A stretch of DNA of 63,389 nucleotides from Candidatus Peregrinibacteria bacterium RIFOXYA2_FULL_41_18 (GTDB lineage: Bacteria > Patescibacteriota > Gracilibacteria > UBA1369 > UBA12470), in NCBI GenBank assembly GCA_001788795.1, contig MFXH01000008.1, forward strand, positions 13,593 through 76,981, in the 5' to 3' direction. This document shows positions 54,149 through 61,138 of the stretch, piece by piece. The notes beneath the pieces were generated by a model that did no database searches, was not told the DNA's origin, and saw only the letters and a program-made list of their open reading frames with translations. Every line of letters begins with the position of its first letter. Within the stretch, counting starts at the first letter, position 1. The translations under genes were made by a program, and so were the position numbers.

Positions 54149-54252
54149 ATCGAGTGGTAGTGTACGCAGGACAGGATATCAGAAAAACGGCTTTGGGCAA
54201 GCCGCTTTGGAAGTGTCGTATATATAGACTCAATCTTGATTGCGAATTGGTA

Positions 54253-54612
54253 TTAGCAACCTCCAACCGGCGATGATTCTTCTGTCTCGGGCATGACCTG
54301 TTCTATCCGAGGACATACTGTGTAAGATGTAGTTTGCGAATCATCATTAGCACGACCATTTCCATCTGATGGGTTCTCCCTACCCAACCTTCCATCCGAG
54401 AAGTCGTCAAACGACGGTGCGGATGTCGCTGCCGTCTTTACAATCATCGCCTTTATACGACCTGCAAGTCCATCAACGTCTGGATGAGCGATTAACACAT
54501 CATCACCTTGTTCTTCTACTTCAACCCCTCTCATTTGAAAAACAACATTACGAATTCCTTTCGCGCCACCGCAATGTTCATGAAGCTGTTTTCCTATTAT
54601 CAACGTGCCCAT
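54253..54612 (-). CDS. Hypothetical protein
   Basis: The 119-residue product has no recognised family, signal or membrane helix. The N-terminal half (IIGKQLHEHCGGAKGIRNVV) could fold; the rest from about residue 65 is polar and probably disordered, with a Cys near the C-terminus. Support for coding is a promoter in the right place, TTGACT (54668-54663) - 17 bp - TAATTT (54645-54640), and an A-rich leader. Confidence 0.55.
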   Translation of the reverse strand: MGTLIIGKQLHEHCGGAKGIRNVVFQMRGVEVEEQGDDVLIAHPDVDGLAGRIKAMIVKTAATSAPSFDDFSDGRLGRENPSDGNGRANDDSQTTSYTVCPRIEQVMPETEESSPVGGC

Positions 54613-54682
54613 GTGTTTTTTTTAAAGAAATAGGTGATAAAATTAGTCGCATTGACATAAAAAGTCAATATACCGCCATGTG

Positions 54683-57319
54683 CTACCACGTCACAGTCAG
54701 AGTTCCCTTCGTCTTCTGCAGTATTGAAAAATCCAAATCAATCGTTCGCCCAATTCTTTCCATTGTCAGAGTCCCATTTTCATTCGACATCATTTCATAT
54801 CCCAATCCTTCATAATATTCCTGCACAGCCGCTATATCGTCTTCTGTCACAACTCTACCAAACGCAAAGTCGAGCATCATCCCGTAAAAATTATCCCAAA
54901 GCTTAACCTCTCCGTCATAAAGTTCGTCCAAAATCGGCATAAGCTCATTATAGATTTCCCAACTCGTATCTGTTGTCGGCTCGACTTCAGCAACACCATC
55001 GTAATATACCTGCGCCCAATTTGTTTCGTCACTAATTCCTGTCGAATCACCGGAATCGACGTAACAAAGTGGTAAAGATGCTTCAACAACCGGATCGATG
55101 TCCCAAGTTGTTGCCGTATAAGATGGAGTAAATGGAGATTGATCTCTAACCGGCAAATCATAATCCTCAGACGTTGCTTCCAAATCGTTCATTTGAACAT
55201 AAGCCGTAACGTCTTCAGAAGAAGTCGATCCTTCATAATCAAAAACGAAACTCGAATCCGCGGTCGTATTTCCATTCGCATTTAATTTAACAACGTACAT
55301 ATATTCCGTGAAATCTTCATCAACGAAATCCCCGATTGAACCGATTATCGCTATCCCCTGATCATCAGTCATCGTCGCGTCGTTTGAATAAAACGCAGTA
55401 TCTCCGCCGATTTGCTCCACCCATTGCAGATTGAATTCGTCATCCGTTTTTATCACAAGAGAATTATATCTACTCGTATTGGTATACTCTTCCGGAATTT
55501 CACCATAGGCCTCAATCGCTTCATCCACAGTCAATTCGCCGTTGTCAAAAGCCTCATTAATTTCAAGAATTATGTCCATATATTCCGCATTTTTTTCATC
55601 CATATCATCATCCTGAGCCGTAAAAGCGCTTACCAAAATAAATCCGTTATCGGAAGTTGCCTCGACAAGCAAGTCGGCCTTAAAACTTGCCGTTTCCACA
55701 ACAAGAGTTTTCGCCCACTCCAAATTCCCATCACTATCCATTTTTACCGCCATAAGTGGCTGATCCAAGGTCGCTTCCATATCAATAGGAAGATTTAATC
55801 CGCTTGTTGTGAGAGTTGAAAACAATCCAAACGCAATATATCCGCCATCTGGCGTTTCTTTCACAAAATCAATCCATCCGGCCGGCATACGCCATTCGAG
55901 ATAATCCACCGTATATCCGTCACCGGCTTCATTCATAACAGCAGTCGGTATTTCAAAAGGGATCGCTTCTATACTTTTCGCCCACTCCAAATCCCCATTC
56001 CCATCCAGTTTCATCACGCCTTCCATTTCGCTATAACCCCATATATTGCCATCCTCATCCGGATAATTGATATTTCCGGTCAAAATAAATCCTCCATCGC
56101 TTGTTAAAGCGAAGGCCGAATTGTCGTCATCATCCGCGCTGATTCTCTTTACCCATTCCTCATCTCCATTACTGTCGAATTTTATAAGTTTGAGAGATGA
56201 ATATGGAAATTCATAATAAATATCACCACCCGCATCCTGCGTTTCCCATTCCGACATGTTTTCCAAATATATAAATCCTCCATCATCCGTCGGATAAATC
56301 GAATCTGTCAAATCCGTAGAGCCAAAAGGAAAATTTCTGCTCCATTGATAGTTACCTTCGGAGTCGAATTTTGAGAAAAAAGTTTTTAGCCGCGTGTAAG
56401 AAGTGCCTGCGATTTCCTCATCTGTTTCAAGTCCGGGCGTAAGTCCGCCCATCAAATAACCGCCATCATCCAATTGTATCGCCACGTATCCCTCATCTCC
56501 TCCGCTTCCTCCGGAAACCGTTTGTACGAGCCTTGTCCATTCAATAGCACCTTTGTCTGTTATTTTCGAGATATAAGCATCCGTATCGCACATTTCACAT
56601 TTGGGAATTGTAGTCCCTGTAACTATATATCCGCCATCGCTTGTTGCTGAGATCCCCTGACCCCATGTTCGATCCTTAACCGAATATTTTTTTGAAAAAA
56701 TTGTGCTGTCTATTAATTCTGCGTCATCCGAGAAAAACTTAGTGGAAGTCTTATCACTGACGTTTTCCATAAGCCTGTAAATCATCTCCGCCACTTCTCC
56801 GCGCGAAACGTATTGATCAAAAGAACAGATGCTCGTAGGTATTGCGCCTCTGTTTTCAAGTTCTTGCACGAAAGGTTTATACCAAATCTCATCAGCCCCG
56901 ACATTATATTGAAATGCACCAACCATTATTTTTGACGCTTCCGAGAAATTAATGTTATTTCCCGGTCTGAAAGTCGAATCGTCATATCCGGCTATGATCC
57001 CGTTGTTCGTCGCAACGCATACGTAAGGAGCGAACCATTCGTCGCCTGCGATATCCGTAAAGTTGCGTGTCGGTGTGCAGTTCGCAATTTCATCCGCTTC
57101 GAAAAGTGCATTTATGATTATCTTAACGAACTCCGCTCTATTGATTTTATTATTGGGTTTAAACTCCCCGTCCTCATATCCGTTCACGATTCCATGCACT
57201 TGAACGTAATCGATCGCATCGTAACTCGTACTGTTTTCCGATACGTCGGAAAATTCCGCATACGCCACGGAAAACATTATTACCGGCAAGATTATTACGG
57301 CCCAAAGTGATTTATTCAT
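54683..57319 (-). CDS. SLH-anchored surface protein with beta-propeller-like repeats
   Basis: The ATG at 57319 gives a signal peptide (about 1-21, ending VAYA) and lies 6 nt from a -10 box; an upstream start at 57409 would lie before the promoter. The 878-residue product has three SLH domains (about 21-75, 82-135, 140-190; INRAEFVKIIINAL, INFSEASKIMVG, VSRGEVAEMIY). Then come many DGGYIVTGTT/DGNLEWAKS repeats, typical of an extracellular beta-propeller. The C-terminal domain (about 740-878) is unknown. It is probably a S-layer-attached protein. Confidence 0.9.
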   Translation of the reverse strand: MNKSLWAVIILPVIMFSVAYAEFSDVSENSTSYDAIDYVQVHGIVNGYEDGEFKPNNKINRAEFVKIIINALFEADEIANCTPTRNFTDIAGDEWFAPYVCVATNNGIIAGYDDSTFRPGNNINFSEASKIMVGAFQYNVGADEIWYKPFVQELENRGAIPTSICSFDQYVSRGEVAEMIYRLMENVSDKTSTKFFSDDAELIDSTIFSKKYSVKDRTWGQGISATSDGGYIVTGTTIPKCEMCDTDAYISKITDKGAIEWTRLVQTVSGGSGGDEGYVAIQLDDGGYLMGGLTPGLETDEEIAGTSYTRLKTFFSKFDSEGNYQWSRNFPFGSTDLTDSIYPTDDGGFIYLENMSEWETQDAGGDIYYEFPYSSLKLIKFDSNGDEEWVKRISADDDDNSAFALTSDGGFILTGNINYPDEDGNIWGYSEMEGVMKLDGNGDLEWAKSIEAIPFEIPTAVMNEAGDGYTVDYLEWRMPAGWIDFVKETPDGGYIAFGLFSTLTTSGLNLPIDMEATLDQPLMAVKMDSDGNLEWAKTLVVETASFKADLLVEATSDNGFILVSAFTAQDDDMDEKNAEYMDIILEINEAFDNGELTVDEAIEAYGEIPEEYTNTSRYNSLVIKTDDEFNLQWVEQIGGDTAFYSNDATMTDDQGIAIIGSIGDFVDEDFTEYMYVVKLNANGNTTADSSFVFDYEGSTSSEDVTAYVQMNDLEATSEDYDLPVRDQSPFTPSYTATTWDIDPVVEASLPLCYVDSGDSTGISDETNWAQVYYDGVAEVEPTTDTSWEIYNELMPILDELYDGEVKLWDNFYGMMLDFAFGRVVTEDDIAAVQEYYEGLGYEMMSNENGTLTMERIGRTIDLDFSILQKTKGTLTVTW

Positions 57320-57325
57320 CTCGTT

Positions 57326-57354
57326 ATTATACCATGAAATGGCGTGGACGGCAA
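57326..57354 (-). promoter_or_regulatory. Promoter of the SLH/propeller gene, leaderless
   Basis: Minus strand: TTGCCG (57354-57349), a 17-bp spacer and TATAAT (57331-57326). The ATG at 57319 follows after 6 nt. Confidence 0.75.
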
Positions 57355-57502
57355 GCCTCTGTACCCTGTTGATGGACCAGTATTTCACGCTAAATATCTG
57401 ATAACGCACGACACATATTCACCATTAAGACAAACCGGAATCCTTTGGGATAATGGTGGTTTGCATTAAGCTTGTTGCCAATAAACTTTAACCTAAAATC
57501 TC

Positions 57503-57643
57503 ATGGAAGGCTATTGCGTAAAATGTAAGGCAAAACAGGAAATGTCTGATGCTAAAGAAGTAGAAATGAAAAATGGACGCAAGGCTATGAAGGGGAAATG
57601 CCCTGCTTGCGGCACAGGAATGTTTAGAATTCTTGGAAAGTAA
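57503..57643 (+). CDS. DUF5679-type small zinc ribbon protein
   Basis: The 46-residue frame starts at ATG 57503. It carries two Cys pairs, YCVKCKAKQEM and GKCPACGTGMF, separated by a MKNGRKAMKG segment. This is the DUF5679 pattern, a small zinc ribbon found widely in bacteria and archaea with no known role. It is a free-standing gene in the gap between the SLH gene and tRNA-Gly. Confidence 0.85.
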   Translation: MEGYCVKCKAKQEMSDAKEVEMKNGRKAMKGKCPACGTGMFRILGK

Positions 57644-57822
57644 AAAAGCAACTCATAGTTTTGGCGTTTTTTCGTTATGATACCAATTCGTAATGTTCTA
57701 ATTGCGAATTGGTATGAGTGGATTTATTGTTTCAAGTCCTATTTTAATAAATAAGTTTGCGCGAAATATTGCTACAAATATAAATGTGGGTTTGGGCGGG
57801 CGATAAAACGCAATTTGCTGTC

Positions 57823-57897
57823 TGGAGCAGGTGACGGGAATCGAACCCGTCTCTTCAGCTTGGAAGGCTGACATAATAGCCACTATACGACACCTGC
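57823..57897 (-). tRNA. tRNA-Gly(TCC), CCA encoded
   Basis: Acceptor GCAGGTG pairs with CACCTGC; anticodon stem TCAGC/GCTGA with loop CTTCCAA (anticodon TCC); T arm GACGGG-TTCGATT region pairs; discriminator T and encoded CCA. It is 75 nt long. Confidence 0.95.
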
Positions 57898-57983
57898 AAG
57901 TTTTTCCAATTTGCGAACGTAATCTTATACAATTATCAAAAAGCTTTCAACATCAAGTTGATTCAACGCCGTAACTTCATCTT

Positions 57984-58262
57984 TTATTTACTGACGTGTG
58001 AGTAGGTAGAAAGATTCGCATGATGCTTGCGAACCAACTCCTCAACATCTCCCGTATCAGATCCGGTATCTGTTTGTTCGGCAACGTGACAATTTCCATC
58101 ACAACTTGCTTCTTCATCTTCCATGTAATCATGACAACCCTGTGCACATTCATCCTGAGAAGCCCCTTGGGCCGTCGTCATGTTGTTACCTTCACCACAA
58201 GCGGTTAATAATGTCATTGCTGCCGCCATAACGGCCATTTTTCCATGATTCCCACTTTCCAT
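57984..58262 (-). CDS. Small Cys-rich lipoprotein
   Basis: The 92-residue product has a signal ending in the lipobox LTAC (Cys22). The mature part has two spaced Cys pairs (ECAQGC and SCDGNC) separated by an acidic segment (HDYMEDEEA), and several His. It is similar in style to the lipoprotein at 14944. It may bind metal or form disulfides outside the cell. I recognise no family. Confidence 0.7.
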   Translation of the reverse strand: MESGNHGKMAVMAAAMTLLTACGEGNNMTTAQGASQDECAQGCHDYMEDEEASCDGNCHVAEQTDTGSDTGDVEELVRKHHANLSTYSHVSK

Positions 58263-58287
58263 AGTATTTAGCTTAAAAAATAGGGGT

Positions 58288-59286
58288 TTATTTTAGCATT
58301 GAATTCTTGCGCGTCAAATCTCTGAATTTCTCTTTAATCTTTTCAACATCGACATCTTGTATTCCCATCGCGTATTGAGACTTGTCGTTTTCTTGGAACA
58401 TTCTTCTTACTTTATCCTCATATGCGAATCCTATGCATGGGATACCCATGATGAAACAAATTATACTTGCGTGGAGACGAAAATTGAGCGCGAAAGAGCC
58501 TTTTGAAAAAACATTCTCAAAATTATCAAAATCGATTTCGGTAATTTCCGCCTTATATGAAGTTATTTTTTTTGCAGTTCTCTCTGACATGTCCTGATCT
58601 GCTCGATCAAAAATCAAAAAACGAGCCTTCAGCCCAAATTCCGAATAAGCCCACTCAAGAAACTCCGACAAGACTTGCGAAAAATCTTTTTGTAAAAACT
58701 TCCAATCTCTTAATGCGACCAGAATTTCTCCACCTTTAGCCTTCTTCAATTTCATTGCGAAGACTGGATCCGGCGCAATTTCAATTTCTTTTTTCACGCC
58801 GATTGCACGCAGGATTTTTTCAGACTCACGATCACGCAAAATTATTTTATCAAATCGCGAGAAGATTTTTTTCACAATCCATTTCGAAAATTTCCCGCGA
58901 ATTTCCCCCACTCCTTGTCCAAAACAAATTATTTTCTTGCGCAAAATAATCGCCGGTAAAATTTGTACCGACCAAATCCAAATAGTAATCGGTTCTTCAC
59001 TTGTGAATAAAGTTCCTCCTCCGAAAATCACCATGTCCGATGTCGCGTAATATTTTATTGTCTTGAAAATTCGCCCCATAAAAATCGATGAAAAAAACGA
59101 GCGAATACCAGATGGGAACGGAAAACAACTATCAACTCTGAAATGCTCTTTTGTATAACGCGGAGAGGATGAGACGACACAGGATTTTCCTTCGTGAAAA
59201 ATCGTTAAAATATTTTTCAGAACGAGTTCATCTCCAAAATTATTCGCTCCGTAATTGCCGACAATCAGGATATTTTTTTTATTCAT
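58288..59286 (-). CDS. Polysaccharide pyruvyl transferase, CsaB-like
   Basis: CsaB adds pyruvate to the secondary cell wall polymer that SLH domains bind. The ATG at 59286 gives the family start (KNILIVGNYGANNFGDELVL); an ATG at 59484 would add a hydrophobic tail that is non-conserved. The 332-residue product has VIFGGGTLFT, CFGQGVGEIRG, ILRDRESEKIL, and the C-terminal FALNFRLHASIICFIMGIPCIGFAY. The two SLH proteins of this window are its logical beneficiaries. Confidence 0.85.
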   Translation of the reverse strand: MNKKNILIVGNYGANNFGDELVLKNILTIFHEGKSCVVSSSPRYTKEHFRVDSCFPFPSGIRSFFSSIFMGRIFKTIKYYATSDMVIFGGGTLFTSEEPITIWIWSVQILPAIILRKKIICFGQGVGEIRGKFSKWIVKKIFSRFDKIILRDRESEKILRAIGVKKEIEIAPDPVFAMKLKKAKGGEILVALRDWKFLQKDFSQVLSEFLEWAYSEFGLKARFLIFDRADQDMSERTAKKITSYKAEITEIDFDNFENVFSKGSFALNFRLHASIICFIMGIPCIGFAYEDKVRRMFQENDKSQYAMGIQDVDVEKIKEKFRDLTRKNSMLK

Positions 59287-59319
59287 CAATGCGATTTTAT
59301 CACATTTACAAAAAAGTAT

Positions 59320-59348
59320 TTGCAAAAAATAAATAATGAAAGTATGTT
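59320..59348 (+). promoter_or_regulatory. Promoter of the Lys-rich mini-gene
   Basis: TTGCAA (59320-59325), a 17-bp spacer and TATGTT (59343-59348). An A-rich leader (TTTAATTAAAAACAAAAACA) leads to the ATG at 59383. Confidence 0.5.
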
Positions 59349-59382
59349 TAATGTAGTTTTTAATTAAAAACAAAAACACAAC

Positions 59383-59472
59383 ATGGTTGTAAAAAAGAAA
59401 AAAGTAGCCAAGAAGGCTAAGAAAGTTATTAAGAAAAAAGTTGCAAAGAAGGGCAAGAAGGGTCGCAAGTAG
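59383..59472 (+). CDS. 29-residue Lys-rich basic protein
   Basis: A 30-codon frame starts at ATG 59383 and ends in TAG. More than half of the residues are Lys (VKKKKVAKKAKKVIKKKVAK), the rest mainly Val, Ala and Gly, ending in an Arg-Lys. It has the A-rich leader of expressed genes here and a strong intrinsic terminator 24 bp later, so it is a complete transcription unit. The composition recalls histone-H1-like or DNA/RNA-binding tails. The role is inferred. Confidence 0.75.
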   Translation: MVVKKKKVAKKAKKVIKKKVAKKGKKGRK

Positions 59473-59495
59473 TTTTCTTTGCAAATTGAAAAAAG

Positions 59496-59520
59496 CCCTC
59501 GCGTAATGCGGGGGTTTTTT
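59496..59520 (+). terminator. Intrinsic terminator after the Lys-rich gene
   Basis: Arms CCCTCGC (59496-59502) and GCGGGGG (59508-59514) with one U-G pair, loop GTAAT, then TTTTTT. Confidence 0.9.
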
Positions 59521-59659
59521 ATTTGCGTTTATCGTGACTGAAACGTTTCATCTTTCCGAAATACAAAGCGCTTTCAAGCCAATCAAGTTTCCCTTTTGTA
59601 CTAACTCGCTTCCAATGTTTAAGCAAATCCAAATCTATTTTTTGAGATTTTTTCTTCAT
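59519..59659 (-). CDS. 46-residue protein paired with the nucleotidyltransferase remnant
   Basis: The frame starts at ATG 59659 and overlaps the upstream stop in an ATGA, so it is translationally coupled to the frame before it. The product is basic (KSQKIDLDLLKHWKRVSTKG, then KLDWLESALYFGKMKRF). Small proteins with a DWLEEAxRF-type motif often accompany nucleotidyltransferase genes of toxin-antitoxin-like pairs. This link is from memory of such neighbourhoods. Its stop lies in the terminator T-tract of the opposite gene. Confidence 0.6.
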   Translation of the reverse strand: MKKKSQKIDLDLLKHWKRVSTKGKLDWLESALYFGKMKRFSHDKRK

Positions 59660-59850
59660 AAGCCTTTTAATTCAATTAATGCTTTTAAGTCCATGATGTC
59701 TTGATCTCTATTCGCTTTTTTCTTCATAGCAATTAAATCCTCAATCGATACTACCGGAATACGTACTCCGCTTATTAATTTTGTAATTTTGTTCTTTTTT
59801 AGCAAATTAAACCTCAATGATTCCTCAATTATAATATCTATTTGAAGATG
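59656..59850 (-). pseudogene. C-terminal remnant of a minimal nucleotidyltransferase (DUF6036-like)
   Basis: The frame is open up to 59994, but its 5' part runs through tRNA-Gly(CCC), so that part is not protein-coding. The conserved part is about 65 residues: QIDIIIEESLRFNLL and IPVVSIEDLIAMKKKANRDQ, then DIMDLKALIEL. That is the second half of the small nucleotidyltransferases of antitoxin-like pairs; the GSxxxD half is missing. No ATG precedes it in frame; a TTG lies near 59817. The loss next to a tRNA suggests a recombination end point. Confidence 0.6.
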
Positions 59851-59907
59851 TTCATATGGAGATTGCTTGCGCGATCGGCTTGATAGTATTGCGCTCTTCG
59901 AGCGCTT

Positions 59908-59981
59908 TGGAGCGGGGTACGAGAATCGAACTCGCGCTTTAAGCTTGGGAAGCTCACGTACTACCACTATACTAACCCCGC
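59908..59981 (-). tRNA. tRNA-Gly(CCC), CCA encoded
   Basis: Acceptor GCGGGGT/ACCCCGC, anticodon stem TGAGC/GCTTA with loop TTCCCAA (anticodon CCC), T loop TTCGATT with arms ACGAG type, discriminator T and encoded CCA. It is 74 nt long. It is the second tRNA-Gly within 2.2 kb. Confidence 0.93.
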
Positions 59982-60006
59982 ATACCGAGAGCATTATTTA
60001 TAAAAT

Positions 60007-60035
60007 TTGACTCTACGGCAAGCAGAACTTAAAGT
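60007..60035 (+). promoter_or_regulatory. rnhA promoter, leaderless
   Basis: TTGACT (60007-60012), a 17-bp spacer and TAAAGT (60030-60035). The ATG at 60042 follows after 6 nt. Confidence 0.6.
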
Positions 60036-60041
60036 TTCATC

Positions 60042-60650
60042 ATGACAAAAATACAAATTTATACCGATGGCAGTTCAAAAGGGAATCCCGGTCCGGGTGG
60101 ATGGGCTTTTGTCGTTTTGCATGATGGAAAAACCAAAAAAGCTTCCGGTGGCGAAAGTGCAACTACGAACAATAGAATGGAAATCATGGCCGCAATAGAG
60201 GCGCTTAAATGGGTTAAGAAAAATCATGCCGATGCGAAAATAGATCTGTTTAGCGACTCGACCTTGCTTATCAAGACCATGTCAGGTGAATTTAAATCCA
60301 AAAAAAATCTCGATCTCTGGCGCGAATTGTCAGGTTTGGCGGAAGGGCTTGATATCGAATGGAATTGGGTAAAAGGTCATGCTTCGGACAAATATAACAA
60401 TATGTGCGATAAATTGGCGCAGGAGGCGGCGGATAAAGTTGAGCCTGCGGATGTGCTCGAGGAAAAATGCGCGGAAGGTTTTTATTGCCCGAAATGCAAC
60501 AAAGAAACTGAAGGCGTATTAACACAAAAAACTCCCGACTCCCCTATCCGCGTGGACTGCACGCATTGTGGCAAATACATTAAGTTCGCGGAAAAAACGA
60601 AAGAAAATCTGGAAAGGATTTGCGATAATGCTGAACTGAAATTGTTTTAA
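60042..60650 (+). CDS. rnhA: Ribonuclease HI with C-terminal zinc ribbon
   Basis: RNase HI cuts RNA in RNA-DNA hybrids. The 202-residue product has the catalytic set: Asp in IYTDGSSKGNPGPGG, Glu in NNRMEIMAAIEAL, Asp in DLFSDSTLLI, and HASDKYNNMCDKLA. Residues about 150-202 are an added zinc ribbon with YCPKCNKETEG and VDCTHCGKYIKF, absent in E. coli RnhA. The ribbon may aid nucleic acid binding. It is convergent with the thioredoxin gene. Confidence 0.95.
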   Translation: MTKIQIYTDGSSKGNPGPGGWAFVVLHDGKTKKASGGESATTNNRMEIMAAIEALKWVKKNHADAKIDLFSDSTLLIKTMSGEFKSKKNLDLWRELSGLAEGLDIEWNWVKGHASDKYNNMCDKLAQEAADKVEPADVLEEKCAEGFYCPKCNKETEGVLTQKTPDSPIRVDCTHCGKYIKFAEKTKENLERICDNAELKLF

Positions 60651-60661
60651 ACGACCTTCTG

Positions 60662-60976
60662 TTATTTCAACTCTTTAATCTTCGCCTCAAGATCGGCTTT
60701 TGATTTCACACCTGTTGCTTGATGCACAACCTGTCCGTCCTTGAAAAATATGATTGTAGGAATACTCATTACTCCATATTGTCCTGCTAAATCACCGCTT
60801 TCATCGACATTCACTTTTCCGATTTTCACATCGGGATATGCCGCTGACAATTCATCTATAATAGGAGCCAACATTCTGCAAGGACCACACCAGTCAGCAT
60901 AGAAATCTACAACCGCTAAGCCTTTTCCGTTTAAAACTTCTTGCTTGAATGTATCCGATGTAAATATGTGAGCCAT
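60662..60976 (-). CDS. trxA: Thioredoxin
   Basis: The 104-residue product has the redox site DWCGPCRMLAP (Cys at about 30 and 33), the cis-Pro MSIPTIIFF and C-terminal GVKSKADLEAKIKEL. It is a cytosolic disulfide reductant of normal length. A -10 box TAAAAT (about 61016-61011) with TTGTGC 16 bp before it lies upstream, with a 35-nt leader. Confidence 0.96.
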   Translation of the reverse strand: MAHIFTSDTFKQEVLNGKGLAVVDFYADWCGPCRMLAPIIDELSAAYPDVKIGKVNVDESGDLAGQYGVMSIPTIIFFKDGQVVHQATGVKSKADLEAKIKELK

Positions 60977-61138
60977 CTTGTGTTTTAGGTTATGTGTTCA
61001 ACAATTTGATTTTAGCACGCATAGTTTTCGGCACAATATTATCCCATCTCAATCCTGTATTTTGTCAATTCCAATGTCGTATCAAGTCGAGCAAAAGTAT
61101 GTTATAATTTCTGGATGTAAGTTTTTAAAAAATCTCCG

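Noticed and set aside
59851-59994. 5' part of the nucleotidyltransferase frame
   Set aside because: It is the reverse reading of tRNA-Gly(CCC) and its flank, not protein-coding.
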